NCBI GenBank assembly: GCA_002722095.1
Contig: PBKG01000002.1
Coordinates: 309,551 to 338,818, forward strand
Length of the DNA: 29,268 nucleotides
Source of the DNA: Rhodospirillaceae bacterium
Lineage (GTDB): Bacteria; Pseudomonadota; Alphaproteobacteria; UBA8366
Direction of reading: 5' to 3'
Positions 7,313 through 15,016 of the stretch are shown one piece after another (the stretch's first letter is position 1; each line of letters starts with the position of its first letter). A program made the position numbers and the translations under genes. The notes under the pieces were generated by a model. That model saw only the letters and a list, made by a program, of their open reading frames with translations. It was not told the origin of the DNA and did no database searches.

Positions 7313-8386
7313 ATGAAAATCGCCGCCGTAAATCTCTACCGCGTCCGCGTGCCTTTAACGGTGCCCTACAACGTCTCGTATTTCAGTTTCGAATATTTCG
7401 AGCCGATTTTCGTTGAATTGATTGGTGATGACGGATCGATCGCTTGGGGGGAGGGGCACGTACAACCGGGCTCGACAACCGAAACCCGCGATGGAGGCTG
7501 GGCCTTTTGTCGTGCTTACGCTGAGAAAATACTCGGTAGCGACACTGCGAGCGCAAAGGAAGTGGTTGCGGCGGTTCGGCTCGAAAGCAAGGTTGCCGCA
7601 ACCGGAATTCTAACTGCGATCGAGATGCTCGACGGTCATCCGTTATTGAGTGTCGACGGGGATGCAGATGTGGAGATTCTGAGTGGTCTCAATAGTCTCG
7701 ATCATGACGCTATTCCCGGCGAGCTTGAGGAACGCTTGGCGCTTGGTTTCCGGACATTCAAGGTCAAGGTTGGGAAGGATGTGGATGAGGATTTGGCCCG
7801 CGTTCGGGTGATCCAGGATGCTCTCGACGGCCGGGCGCAAATTCGACTAGATGCCAATCGTGGCTTCAATGAATCGGATGGATGTCGGTTTGCATCATCA
7901 CTCGACCCCGCAGGGATCATGCTTTTCGAGCAGCCCTGTGAACGCGAGGAGTGGGATGCAAATGCTGCAGTGGCGGCGGCGTCGACGGTGCCAATAATGC
8001 TGGACGAGCCGATTACCACCACTGACGATGTCGAGCGCGCGGCGACGATCGACAATGTTGGCTTCTGCAAGATCAAGCTCAAGCGAGCGGGTACCATCGT
8101 TGCGCTCGAACAGGTGCTTAGCCGCATTCATGATTGCGGCATGGAAGCGGTGCTCGGTGATGGTACCTCATGCGAGGTGCAATGCTGGATGGAGGCGGCA
8201 GTTGCGCGAACGACCATTCGCAATGCCGGAGAATTCAACGGATTTCTGCGCCCGTCGGTGCGGCTGTTCGCCAATCCGCTCGACTTTTCGGATGGTGCCA
8301 TTCATTTCAAGACGGGCTATTGGCCTGAAATGGACCGCGATGCGTTGGCCGCGCACACGATCGATAGTGATCGGTTCGAAACCTAA
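7313..8386 (+). CDS. Enolase-superfamily enzyme, MLE/dipeptide-epimerase subgroup
   Basis: This 357-residue protein has the muconate-lactonising-enzyme pattern: K150-x-K152 on the second barrel strand, metal ligands D180, E206 and D231 (in Leu-Asp-Glu-Pro), and a lysine on the opposite side (probably K255 in Ile-Lys-Leu). Such lysine pairs on both faces support epimerisation or cycloisomerisation by abstracting the alpha-proton of a carboxylate. Dipeptide epimerases, N-succinylamino-acid racemases and MLE share it, so the substrate is open. A strong GGGGAGGGG ribosome site precedes ATG 7313. It lies 29 bases after the HD-GYP gene and ends 2 bases from the convergent cytochrome gene. Confidence 0.8.
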   Translation: MKIAAVNLYRVRVPLTVPYNVSYFSFEYFEPIFVELIGDDGSIAWGEGHVQPGSTTETRDGGWAFCRAYAEKILGSDTASAKEVVAAVRLESKVAATGILTAIEMLDGHPLLSVDGDADVEILSGLNSLDHDAIPGELEERLALGFRTFKVKVGKDVDEDLARVRVIQDALDGRAQIRLDANRGFNESDGCRFASSLDPAGIMLFEQPCEREEWDANAAVAAASTVPIMLDEPITTTDDVERAATIDNVGFCKIKLKRAGTIVALEQVLSRIHDCGMEAVLGDGTSCEVQCWMEAAVARTTIRNAGEFNGFLRPSVRLFANPLDFSDGAIHFKTGYWPEMDRDALAAHTIDSDRFET

Positions 8387-8388
8387 TC

Positions 8389-9168
8389 CTATTTTTGCGG
8401 CAGCGTTTGGGCATAGGCCAGCAAGTCTTCGAGTACGGTAATCGGCATCGAGATTAGCGAGACCATAGGCTGTCCCGGCTGCCCCACGCGGAGCTTATGC
8501 ATGAAAGCCCACGGGTCCTTGTTAGCGATGGTGCCGATGTACTTTGGATTTGACGCGGTTCCGAGATTTCGCACCCGACCGTCGAAGCCATGACAGAGCG
8601 CACAGAGATTTTGATAGTGAGGCCGGCCGTTGGTTTTGTTGCCCTTTAACAGTCTGCCGGAATTGGTGTCGATTATGAATTCCGCATTGTACTGGCCTTG
8701 GCTTACGAACAGAGCAATTCGTTCGGCGACCACATCCGGTAGCAGTTTCTTGGGAAAGACGTGAACGCCGCTCCTGATTTCAGAGAACACATCATCCGGG
8801 TCCTTACCGCGCATCGCCCGCAGCCCCTTGATACCGGTGTAATTTGGACCTCTACCATAGGCGCCGTCCTTGCCGCGATAGTCCCAACCGTGACAGCTAT
8901 GGCATAGCCAGGTCTTGGGTCCCCGCAACTTTCCAGACTTCGGGTAGGATGGATGCGTTCGTTTGGGGAGCTTCGTACGAGACAGTTTTGCCCAGTCGTC
9001 ATAGCCGCGCCCGCCGACGCTTACCATCCAAATCAGTGATGGATCGGTTGGAACCTGAATGACCACTCGGGGTTTTTGAGCCTTGGATTTGGCTTTCTGC
9101 GCGATGGCGGGCGGGATCGAAAGGAGCGGAAGAAGCAGTAAGAGGAAAAGCAGACGGAAACGAGGCAT
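8389..9168 (-). CDS. Secreted dihaem c-type cytochrome
   Basis: I chose the start at 9168, which gives a 259-residue precursor with a clear signal peptide: Met-Pro-Arg-Phe-Arg, a long Leu-rich core, then Pro-Ala-Ile-Ala-Gln near residue 24. A longer frame to 9258 adds 30 residues with no signal character. The mature protein has two haem-attachment motifs, C89-H-S-C92-H93 and C189-A-L-C192-H193, each starting a small cytochrome-c domain. Methionines near the C-terminus could be an axial ligand. It should act in the periplasm as an electron carrier; its partner is unknown and no dehydrogenase is adjacent. It is divergent from glycerate kinase, about 100 bases away. Confidence 0.8.
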   Translation of the reverse strand: MPRFRLLFLLLLLPLLSIPPAIAQKAKSKAQKPRVVIQVPTDPSLIWMVSVGGRGYDDWAKLSRTKLPKRTHPSYPKSGKLRGPKTWLCHSCHGWDYRGKDGAYGRGPNYTGIKGLRAMRGKDPDDVFSEIRSGVHVFPKKLLPDVVAERIALFVSQGQYNAEFIIDTNSGRLLKGNKTNGRPHYQNLCALCHGFDGRVRNLGTASNPKYIGTIANKDPWAFMHKLRVGQPGQPMVSLISMPITVLEDLLAYAQTLPQK

Positions 9169-9272
9169 GCGAACCCACAACAATGAACCGCGTTGAAATC
9201 TAATGGAGCTTGGCCGATCTTGCATTAGAAATTCGACCAAAGGCCGGAAAGCGGACAAAAAAGGAAAAGGTA

Positions 9273-10550
9273 TTGACGGACTTCAATGCGGATACCGACG
9301 TGCGGAGCCTGTTGAGGCAGATGTTCGATGTCGCCGTGGCGACAGCCGATCCGATTCAGTGCATCCCGGCGCATTTGCCGCCTCCGCCCGAGGGGCGGAC
9401 AATCGTGGTCGGCGCAGGCAAGGCTGGCGTGCGCATGGCCGGTGCTGTCGAAGCGAATTGGCCGAGCCCCCTGGAGGGGCTGATGATTGTCCCCTACGGC
9501 TATAAGTCTAACGATGGCCGAATCGAAATCGTCGAAGCATCACATCCGGTGCCAGACGAAGCGGGAAATCGCGCTGCGAAGCGTATTCTCGATCTCGTTA
9601 GCTCCGCAGGCCCGGAAGATATTGTGTTGTGTCTGATTTCGGGTGGTGGCTCGGCTTTAATGAGCCTACCGGCAGAAGGCCTGACAGCGGATGAGAAAGC
9701 GTCGCTTAATTCCGCATTGCTCAGATGCGGGGCCAATATTTCCGAAATGAACCGCGTACGCAAACACCTGTCCGCGATCAAAGGAGGTCGCCTTGCGGCC
9801 GCTGCTGCTCCGGCGCCTATGGTGAGCTTGTTAATTTCCGACGTGCCCGGTGACGATCCGGCCGTTATCGCTTCGGGCCCAACGGTCGCTGATCCGACCA
9901 CTTGTGAGGATGCGGCGCGGATTTTAGAAAAATATGCCATTGGAGAACCGGTTGCGGCGATCGATTTGTTGAAGAGTGGGCAGACGGAAACTCTAAAACC
10001 TGGCGCCGAATGTTTCGACGCTCACTCGGTGAAGATTGTCGCCACACCAAAAATGGCACTGGAGGCTGCCGCGGATTTGGCCAGGACAGGGGGGATCGAG
10101 CCGGTAATTTTGGGTGATGCGATAGAAGGTGAGGCGCGCGATGTGGCTAAGAACATGGCGGAGATTGCGACCGAATTACGCCGAACTGGTAAACCGGTCA
10201 GAGCGCCCGCCGTCCTGTTGTCGGGCGGCGAGACGACCGTGACGGTCACCGGAAATGGTCGGGGTGGGCGTAATTGCGAATTCCTGTTGGCGTTGGCGTT
10301 GGCACTCAATGGCGCTCAAGGCATCTATGCTTTGGCGGCGGATACGGATGGGATCGATGGTATTGAGACAAACGCCGGCGCATTCATTACGCCCGACAGT
10401 TTGGTGCGGGCGTCGAATAACGGGATGGATGCCAATGCCTTTCTCGCTGATAACGATTCTTTTAGCTTTTTCGATCAGTTGGAGGATTTGGTTGTTACCG
10501 GTCCTACCCACACCAATGTAAATGATTTCCGCGCAATCCTAGTTGTTTAG
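9273..10550 (+). CDS. Glycerate 2-kinase, GckA/TtuD (MOFRL) family
   Basis: The protein belongs to the family often mislabelled hydroxypyruvate reductase (TtuD), whose characterised members phosphorylate glycerate to 2-phosphoglycerate. Visible family motifs, in order: a Val-Gly-Ala-Gly-Lys-Ala loop, Ser-Gly-Gly-Gly-Ser-Ala, a Met-Asn-x-Val-Arg-Lys-His segment, Ser-Asp-Val-Pro-Gly-Asp, and in the MOFRL domain Leu-Ser-Gly-Gly-Glu-Thr followed by Gly-Arg-Gly-Gly-Arg-Asn. The start is uncertain. TTG 9273 has an excellent AAGGAAAAGG ribosome site a few bases upstream and gives 425 residues, close to the family norm. The longer reading from TTG 9210 adds a Lys/Arg-rich stretch with no family match. 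It probably feeds glycerate into lower glycolysis. Confidence 0.82.
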   Translation: MTDFNADTDVRSLLRQMFDVAVATADPIQCIPAHLPPPPEGRTIVVGAGKAGVRMAGAVEANWPSPLEGLMIVPYGYKSNDGRIEIVEASHPVPDEAGNRAAKRILDLVSSAGPEDIVLCLISGGGSALMSLPAEGLTADEKASLNSALLRCGANISEMNRVRKHLSAIKGGRLAAAAAPAPMVSLLISDVPGDDPAVIASGPTVADPTTCEDAARILEKYAIGEPVAAIDLLKSGQTETLKPGAECFDAHSVKIVATPKMALEAAADLARTGGIEPVILGDAIEGEARDVAKNMAEIATELRRTGKPVRAPAVLLSGGETTVTVTGNGRGGRNCEFLLALALALNGAQGIYALAADTDGIDGIETNAGAFITPDSLVRASNNGMDANAFLADNDSFSFFDQLEDLVVTGPTHTNVNDFRAILVV

Positions 10551-10571
10551 CGTTAAATAAAAGACTGAAAT

Positions 10572-10620
10572 AAAACAAAAAAAGACCGCCGGTGAGCGTT
10601 TCCGCATCGGTCCGACGGTC
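10572..10620 (-). terminator. Rho-independent terminator of the thiamine-diphosphate enzyme gene
   Basis: Read on the minus strand, an imperfect hairpin with arms GACCG...CGGTC (10584-10620) is followed immediately by a run of seven T, then G and TTTT. This is a standard intrinsic terminator downstream of the gene ending at 10698. On the plus strand no T-run follows the hairpin, so it would serve glycerate kinase poorly. Confidence 0.7.
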
Positions 10621-10633
10621 CAATTCCAGGGAG

Positions 10634-10677
10634 GAAGGCGGCGTTATATATAAAATTTTATATAAATACAAGCCTTC
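10634..10677. repeat. AT-rich perfect palindrome nested in a GC inverted repeat
   Basis: An 18-bp perfect palindrome of only A and T (10647-10664) is flanked by GAAGGC (10634-10639) and GCCTTC (10672-10677). Both repeats share exactly the same symmetry axis, between 10655 and 10656. The element sits between the stop of the thiamine-diphosphate enzyme gene and its terminator. It could be a protein-binding site, a second weak terminator structure, or the remnant of a small repeat element. Confidence 0.5.
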
Positions 10678-10697
10678 TCTGCCATTATTCTGCTTCG

Positions 10698-12353
10698 CTA
10701 TTCGGCAGCTCTCAACGCGGAAATCGTTGTCAAAGCACTGATAGTTTCCAGACTTGTGTTCACGTCGACGATTACAGGTCCGTCATGGGCGAATGCCTGT
10801 TCGACCACGCCCGGTGCATCCTCCGGGGCTTCGATCTTCAAACCCAGCGCGCCGAAAGAGGCACCGTAAGCAGCGAAATCCGGATTGGTGAGATCGTTGA
10901 TGCCGGTGGTCCGGGACGGGTGATGCATTTCCTGGTGCAGCCGGATAGTCCCGTAATTTCCATTATTGGAAACGAAAACCCGAATCTTGGCATTCTCCTT
11001 GATCGCGGTTGCTATTTCGGAGCCGGACATGAGAGCGCCGCCGTCGCCGACGAAACAAACCACTTGGCGGTCCGGATAACGAATGCCGGCGGCGACTGCT
11101 GCCGGAATGCCCATGCTCATGGCGCCAGCCTCGGACCCCAACAGCCGCATGGTGTTTTTGTATGGGAATCGCTGGTTGACCCAGGTGCCGAAGCTACCCG
11201 CATCTATGGTGACAACACCGTCGTCGGGAATTTGCTCGCCGACCGCTTTGACCACATGGCCGAAATCTATGCCGTCTTCTTGATCGCGGGGAGTGAAGGC
11301 AGCGAATTCCATATAGGCGTCGTGGGAGCGTTTGAGCCATGCCTTGCGATCATCATCAGCTGCCGGTGCGTTTCGCTCAGCCAGTGATTTCAAAAATAGC
11401 CCTGCATCCGCGACTACGCCGTGTTCTGTCGGGAATAATTTTCCGATTATGTCAGCGTCGGGATACACATGAATTAGGCGTTGCCCTTCGGCAGGTACGC
11501 TGAAGCCAAGCGATGCCTTGTCGTGCATTCGGGTGCCGACGGCGAGGATGAGATCCGCGGTTTGTGCCGTTTCGCGTATCGGCCCCGGTGGACGAATGCC
11601 GAGTTCGCCCGCGTAGTTCGGGTGGTCGTGAGAGAAGCAATCCTGATGCTCGTAGGACGGCATTACCGGAATTGCAAACCGTTCGGCTGCTTCTTGCAGC
11701 GGAGCACGGGCATGTTCCCAAGCACATTCACCGCCGACAATCATCATGGGTCGTTTGGCTTCCGCCAGCGCATCGGCAACGAGTGAAACATCTGCCTCGT
11801 TCGGTGCCGCGCGCCATTTGGAGTTGGGACCACGTGGCGCAGCTTCGATATCCGCCATCAGCACGTCGGTTGGGAGTGCCACAACAACGGGACCCGGGGT
11901 ACCGCTTTGGGCAAGATAAAAGGCGCGAGCGACGATTTCGGGGAGACGTTCGGCCTGGTTCACTTGCTCGACGGATTTGCAAAAGCTGCCGAATACGCCT
12001 TTGTAATCGATCTCCTGTCCTGCGCCTTTTTCGATCAAGTGGCGGTCGACCTGACCGAACATGGCGACCAAGGGCATAGCGCCTCGGGCAGCTGAGAAAA
12101 GGGCGACCGAGGCATGCGTCGCACCGGGGCCGCGGCTTGCGAAGACCACGCCGGGCCGGCCTGTTAGCTTGCTGTCGGCGAGTGCCATCCAAGCCGCACC
12201 GCCTTCGTGTCGGCAGGTCACTCCGTGGATTTTCGGATCGTCGTAAAGCGCATCCATAAATCCGAGATAGCTTTCACCGGGAACGCAGAAAAATCGGTCA
12301 ACGTCGTGAAGCGCCAGCGTTTCCACCAAAACATGCGATGCGCGCTTAGCCAT
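10698..12353 (-). CDS. Thiamine-diphosphate-dependent enzyme, acetolactate-synthase-like large subunit
   Basis: I chose ATG 12353 (551 residues), which follows GGGAGG at good spacing; the longer frame to 12410 only adds leader sequence. The protein has the three-domain layout of the ThDP decarboxylase/synthase family. The N-terminal domain has the activating glutamate in Cys-Arg-His-Glu-Gly-Gly. A central domain follows, and the C-terminal domain has the ThDP/metal motif Gly-Asp-Gly-Gly, about 28 residues before Asn-Asn. No small regulatory subunit (IlvN) is adjacent, so true acetolactate synthase is less likely than a catabolic 2-oxoacid decarboxylase, carboligase or related lyase. It is monocistronic with its own terminator. 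Confidence 0.78.
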   Translation of the reverse strand: MAKRASHVLVETLALHDVDRFFCVPGESYLGFMDALYDDPKIHGVTCRHEGGAAWMALADSKLTGRPGVVFASRGPGATHASVALFSAARGAMPLVAMFGQVDRHLIEKGAGQEIDYKGVFGSFCKSVEQVNQAERLPEIVARAFYLAQSGTPGPVVVALPTDVLMADIEAAPRGPNSKWRAAPNEADVSLVADALAEAKRPMMIVGGECAWEHARAPLQEAAERFAIPVMPSYEHQDCFSHDHPNYAGELGIRPPGPIRETAQTADLILAVGTRMHDKASLGFSVPAEGQRLIHVYPDADIIGKLFPTEHGVVADAGLFLKSLAERNAPAADDDRKAWLKRSHDAYMEFAAFTPRDQEDGIDFGHVVKAVGEQIPDDGVVTIDAGSFGTWVNQRFPYKNTMRLLGSEAGAMSMGIPAAVAAGIRYPDRQVVCFVGDGGALMSGSEIATAIKENAKIRVFVSNNGNYGTIRLHQEMHHPSRTTGINDLTNPDFAAYGASFGALGLKIEAPEDAPGVVEQAFAHDGPVIVDVNTSLETISALTTISALRAAE

Positions 12354-12476
12354 AAGAAATCCTCCCAAATTGGATGTTTGTTTATGTTTCGGATCGCAGT
12401 GTGACTCCAATGGAAGGCAGGCGCAATCGGGTGCCCCGATGCATCACACTTGTGCGGTTAACGAATTGGAAAGTTA

Positions 12477-12496
12477 GGGCTCAGGAGTCAGAGCCC
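12477..12496 (-). terminator. Hairpin overlapping the tusA stop codon
   Basis: This is a perfect 6-bp stem GGGCTC/GAGCCC with an 8-base loop that contains the end of tusA, including its TGA. On the minus strand it is followed by TAACTTTCC, a poor T-tract. It may be a weak terminator or an mRNA-stabilising 3' hairpin for the quinone oxidoreductase-tusA transcript. Confidence 0.35.
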
Positions 12497-12720
12497 TTTT
12501 CGATCAGATAGGTAAAAGTACCGGTGTCTTCTTCGGCGCTTAGCAACGTATGGCCGCTGGTTTCACAAAAGTGCCGCACATCGATATAGCTCACCGGATC
12601 GGTCGCTATCAGCGTCACCTGAGTACCGGAGTCCAGGGTGCGGAGCGCCTTCTGCGCCTTCAATACCGGCATCGGACAGCGCAGGCCCGAGGCGTCGATA
12701 AGGACGGGCTCGTCGCTCAC
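12481..12720 (-). CDS. tusA: TusA/SirA-family sulfur-carrier protein
   Basis: This 79-residue protein has the family signature Arg-Cys-Pro-Met-Pro-Val near residues 14-19; the cysteine carries the persulfide. TusA-like proteins relay sulfur between cysteine desulfurases, rhodaneses and tRNA thiolation or other sulfur-using pathways. The start is GTG 12718-12720, which overlaps the stop of the preceding quinone oxidoreductase (GTGA), so it is translationally coupled. With the rhodanese gene upstream this forms a small sulfur-transfer group. A selenium role (as proposed for YedF-type relatives) is possible but not supported here. Confidence 0.83.
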   Translation of the reverse strand: MSDEPVLIDASGLRCPMPVLKAQKALRTLDSGTQVTLIATDPVSYIDVRHFCETSGHTLLSAEEDTGTFTYLIEKGSDS

Positions 12721-13715
12721 CCCACTTCCAGCATGATTTTGCCGATATGGGTCGCGCTTTCCATCAAGGCGTGCGCTTCGGCCGCCTGTTCGAGGGGCAT
12801 GGTCTGATGAACCATGGTCTTGATCGTACCGTCTTCGATCTTGGGCCAGACTTTCTCGCCGATTTGGCGTGCGATTTCAGTCTTGAAGGCTTCCGGTCGG
12901 CTCCGAAGCGTCGAGCCGGTATAGACCAGACGCTTCAACATCACCGGCATCAAGTTGATTTCCATCTTTGAACCCATGTTGAAAGCGAGTTGGACAATAC
13001 GCGCTTCGTGCTTAGTCGCCTTGATATTGCGTTCGACATAGGGGCCGCCGATGGTGTCGAGAATGACATTGGCACCGCCGGCTTCGCGCACGATTTCGAC
13101 AAAGTCCTCTTCATTGTAATCGATCACCCGGTCCGCTCCGAGGTCCTGGACGAAGGCGCAACGTTCGGCGGGACTATCGGTCGTGAATACGGTTGCACCA
13201 AATGCCTTGCCGAGTTGAACCGCCGTTGCGCCGATGCCGCCGGAACCGCCATGGACAAGGAACAGTTCACCGGGCTGCAGATTGGCGACGCCCATGAAAA
13301 TATTGCTCCAGACCGTATAGAAAGTTTCGGGTAAGCTCGCCGCTTCAACCAGCGACAGTCCTTTGGGGATCGGCAAACAATGTGTGGCGTCGGCGGGAAC
13401 ATATTCCGCATAGCCGCCACCATTGGTGAGCCCACAAACCTGATCGCCCACCTGCCATGAGTCGACATCCTTGCCGGTTGCAACCACTTCGCCGGAAACC
13501 TCAAGTCCTAGTAGGTCGGTTGCGCCCTTCGGCGGTGGGTAATGGCCACGGCGCTGAACAAGGTCCGGTCCGTTAACACCCACGGCGGCAACTTTGATCA
13601 AAATTTCATGATTAGCCGGTTCCGGCACATCGCGTGTAGCCGGTTTCAAAACGTCGGCTTTGCCGGGTTTGGTAATCTCGACTACTGTCATGCTTGCGGG
13701 AATATCAGCGGGCAT
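12717..13715 (-). CDS. NAD(P)H:quinone oxidoreductase, zinc-independent MDR family
   Basis: This 332-residue medium-chain dehydrogenase/reductase is of the quinone oxidoreductase/PIG3 type. The N-terminal GroES-like domain has the Gly-Val-Asn-Gly-Pro-Asp and Arg-Gly-His-Tyr-Pro-Pro-Pro segments. The Rossmann domain has Val-His-Gly-Gly-Ser-Gly-Gly-Ile-Gly (NADPH loop), and no structural zinc cysteine cluster is visible. It likely reduces quinones or enones with NADPH. ATG 13715 follows GGGGAGGAACTC. It overlaps tusA by four bases; the rhodanese gene ends 88 bases upstream. Confidence 0.83.
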   Translation of the reverse strand: MPADIPASMTVVEITKPGKADVLKPATRDVPEPANHEILIKVAAVGVNGPDLVQRRGHYPPPKGATDLLGLEVSGEVVATGKDVDSWQVGDQVCGLTNGGGYAEYVPADATHCLPIPKGLSLVEAASLPETFYTVWSNIFMGVANLQPGELFLVHGGSGGIGATAVQLGKAFGATVFTTDSPAERCAFVQDLGADRVIDYNEEDFVEIVREAGGANVILDTIGGPYVERNIKATKHEARIVQLAFNMGSKMEINLMPVMLKRLVYTGSTLRSRPEAFKTEIARQIGEKVWPKIEDGTIKTMVHQTMPLEQAAEAHALMESATHIGKIMLEVG

Positions 13716-13803
13716 GAGTTCCTCCCCTAAATGTTTTGTCTATTGATGCACCGACTGGCGGCAATTTGGAATAGCCAAAGGTCGTTACCGGACTATGTTG
13801 GTT

Positions 13804-14124
13804 TTAGCCAAAGACCACCGGATAGCCGGCTTCGTGCCAAGCCTGAATGCCACCTTGTAGTCGATAAATCGTATCCTGATGGCCGGCTGATATCATTTGT
13901 TCTGCGGCCATGCCGCAACGCACGCCGCTTGCACAATGAAAAATAAGTTTTTTGCCGTCATGGTCTGGTATCTGTTCGGGGTCGAACGCCGAAAGCGAGA
14001 TAAGAGTAGCACCTTCGATCCTTGCCATCGTGTGTTCTTGCGCTTCGCGCACATCGACGAGGACCGCTTCTTCGGACTCGAGCCAGTCTTTTGCTGTTTC
14101 CGGACTAATGAATTCGCTTGCCAT
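13804..14124 (-). CDS. Single-domain rhodanese-like sulfurtransferase
   Basis: I chose ATG 14124 (106 residues) because GGGGAGG stands a few bases upstream and the rhodanese fold starts right there; the longer frame to 14205 has no ribosome site. The active-site loop reads Cys-Ala-Ser-Gly-Val-Arg, the usual six-residue rhodanese loop, after a His-Cys strand end. A Val-Asp-Val-Arg-Glu motif and a Leu-Gln-Gly-Gly-Ile-x-Ala-Trp C-terminal motif are also typical. It probably handles thiosulfate or protein persulfide sulfur and lies upstream of the quinone oxidoreductase and tusA on the same strand. Confidence 0.84.
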   Translation of the reverse strand: MASEFISPETAKDWLESEEAVLVDVREAQEHTMARIEGATLISLSAFDPEQIPDHDGKKLIFHCASGVRCGMAAEQMISAGHQDTIYRLQGGIQAWHEAGYPVVFG

Positions 14125-14160
14125 CTTACCTCCCCGAATTACCGCTACCGCTCGGTATCC

Positions 14161-14182
14161 CGGGGGCTTGGCGTCGCCCCCG
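14161..14182. promoter_or_regulatory. GC-rich hairpin between divergent rhodanese and crotonase genes
   Basis: A perfect 7-bp inverted repeat (CGGGGGC and GCCCCCG, 8-base loop) sits in the 111-base divergent region. It lies 37 bases from the rhodanese start and 53 from the crotonase start. No T-run follows on either side. It could be an operator or a leader structure of the rhodanese transcript. Confidence 0.35.
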
Positions 14183-14235
14183 CGGATGTGCTTAGAGTAC
14201 GCCAAACAGACCTAGCATATTTGGGAGATCCATAA

Positions 14236-15009
14236 ATGGGTGAATATTCCACCGTAGAAAAAGACGGTCATATCCTGATCGTCACCGTCAATCGGCCCGA
14301 GCGCATGAATGCATTGCATTCGATGGCGCATTTCGAGATGGCCGAAATCTTCGATGAGTTTGAGGCGGATGACGATCTATGGATCGCGATTTTGACCGGT
14401 GCCGGCGAACGCGCTTTCAGTGCGGGCAATGATCTCAAATTTCAGGCCGAAGGCGGTACCCGGGATAAGCCACCCTCGGGTTTTGGTGGTATCGTTAAAC
14501 GCTTTGAACGCAATAAGCCGATTATTGCCGCCGTTAACGGTGTCGCCATGGGCGGTGGATTCGAGCTTGCACTCGCTTGCGATATCATTCTCGCCTCCGA
14601 AAATGCGAAATTCGCGCTGCCTGAACCTCGCGTGGGTTTGGCCGCGATGTCGGGCGGTCTGCACCGTTTACCTCGGGTGATACCGCGGCATCAGGCATTG
14701 GGCATGATCCTCACTGGCCGCCATGTGTCGGCGGAAGAAGGATATCGCCTCGGCTTCGTTACCGAAGTGGTACCTGAAGGTAAGGCGTTGGATGCGGCGA
14801 AAGATTGGGCTGGCGAGATTCTGAAATGTTCGCCGGTTTCGATCCGTACTTCGATGGAGGTTATGCGCCAAGGGCTTGAAATGGCATCGGTGGGTGAAGC
14901 CATCGATACCGTCTACGCTGCCGAGAAGGTTCTGCGTAGTAGCGAAGATTATGTCGAAGGTCCAAAGGCGTTTGCGGAAAAGCGGGCTCCGGATTGGAAA
15001 GGTCGCTAG
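14236..15009 (+). CDS. Enoyl-CoA hydratase/isomerase (crotonase) family protein
   Basis: This 257-residue crotonase-fold protein has the oxyanion-hole segments Ser-Ala-Gly-Asn-Asp-Leu and Met-Gly-Gly-Gly-Phe-Glu. Both hydratase glutamates appear present, one in Gly-Gly-Gly-Phe-Glu and one in Leu-Pro-Glu-Pro-Arg. It is therefore compatible with hydratase rather than pure isomerase activity. GGGAG stands about 10 bases before ATG 14236. It probably acts in fatty-acyl-CoA or aromatic acyl-CoA breakdown. It ends 7 bases from the convergent histidine kinase gene. Confidence 0.83.
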   Translation: MGEYSTVEKDGHILIVTVNRPERMNALHSMAHFEMAEIFDEFEADDDLWIAILTGAGERAFSAGNDLKFQAEGGTRDKPPSGFGGIVKRFERNKPIIAAVNGVAMGGGFELALACDIILASENAKFALPEPRVGLAAMSGGLHRLPRVIPRHQALGMILTGRHVSAEEGYRLGFVTEVVPEGKALDAAKDWAGEILKCSPVSIRTSMEVMRQGLEMASVGEAIDTVYAAEKVLRSSEDYVEGPKAFAEKRAPDWKGR

Positions 15010-15016
15010 GCGCTAA

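Noticed and set aside
9210..9272. Longer N-terminus for glycerate kinase from TTG 9210
   Set aside because: The added residues are Lys/Arg-rich with no family match, and TTG 9273 has a much better ribosome site. Not fully excluded.
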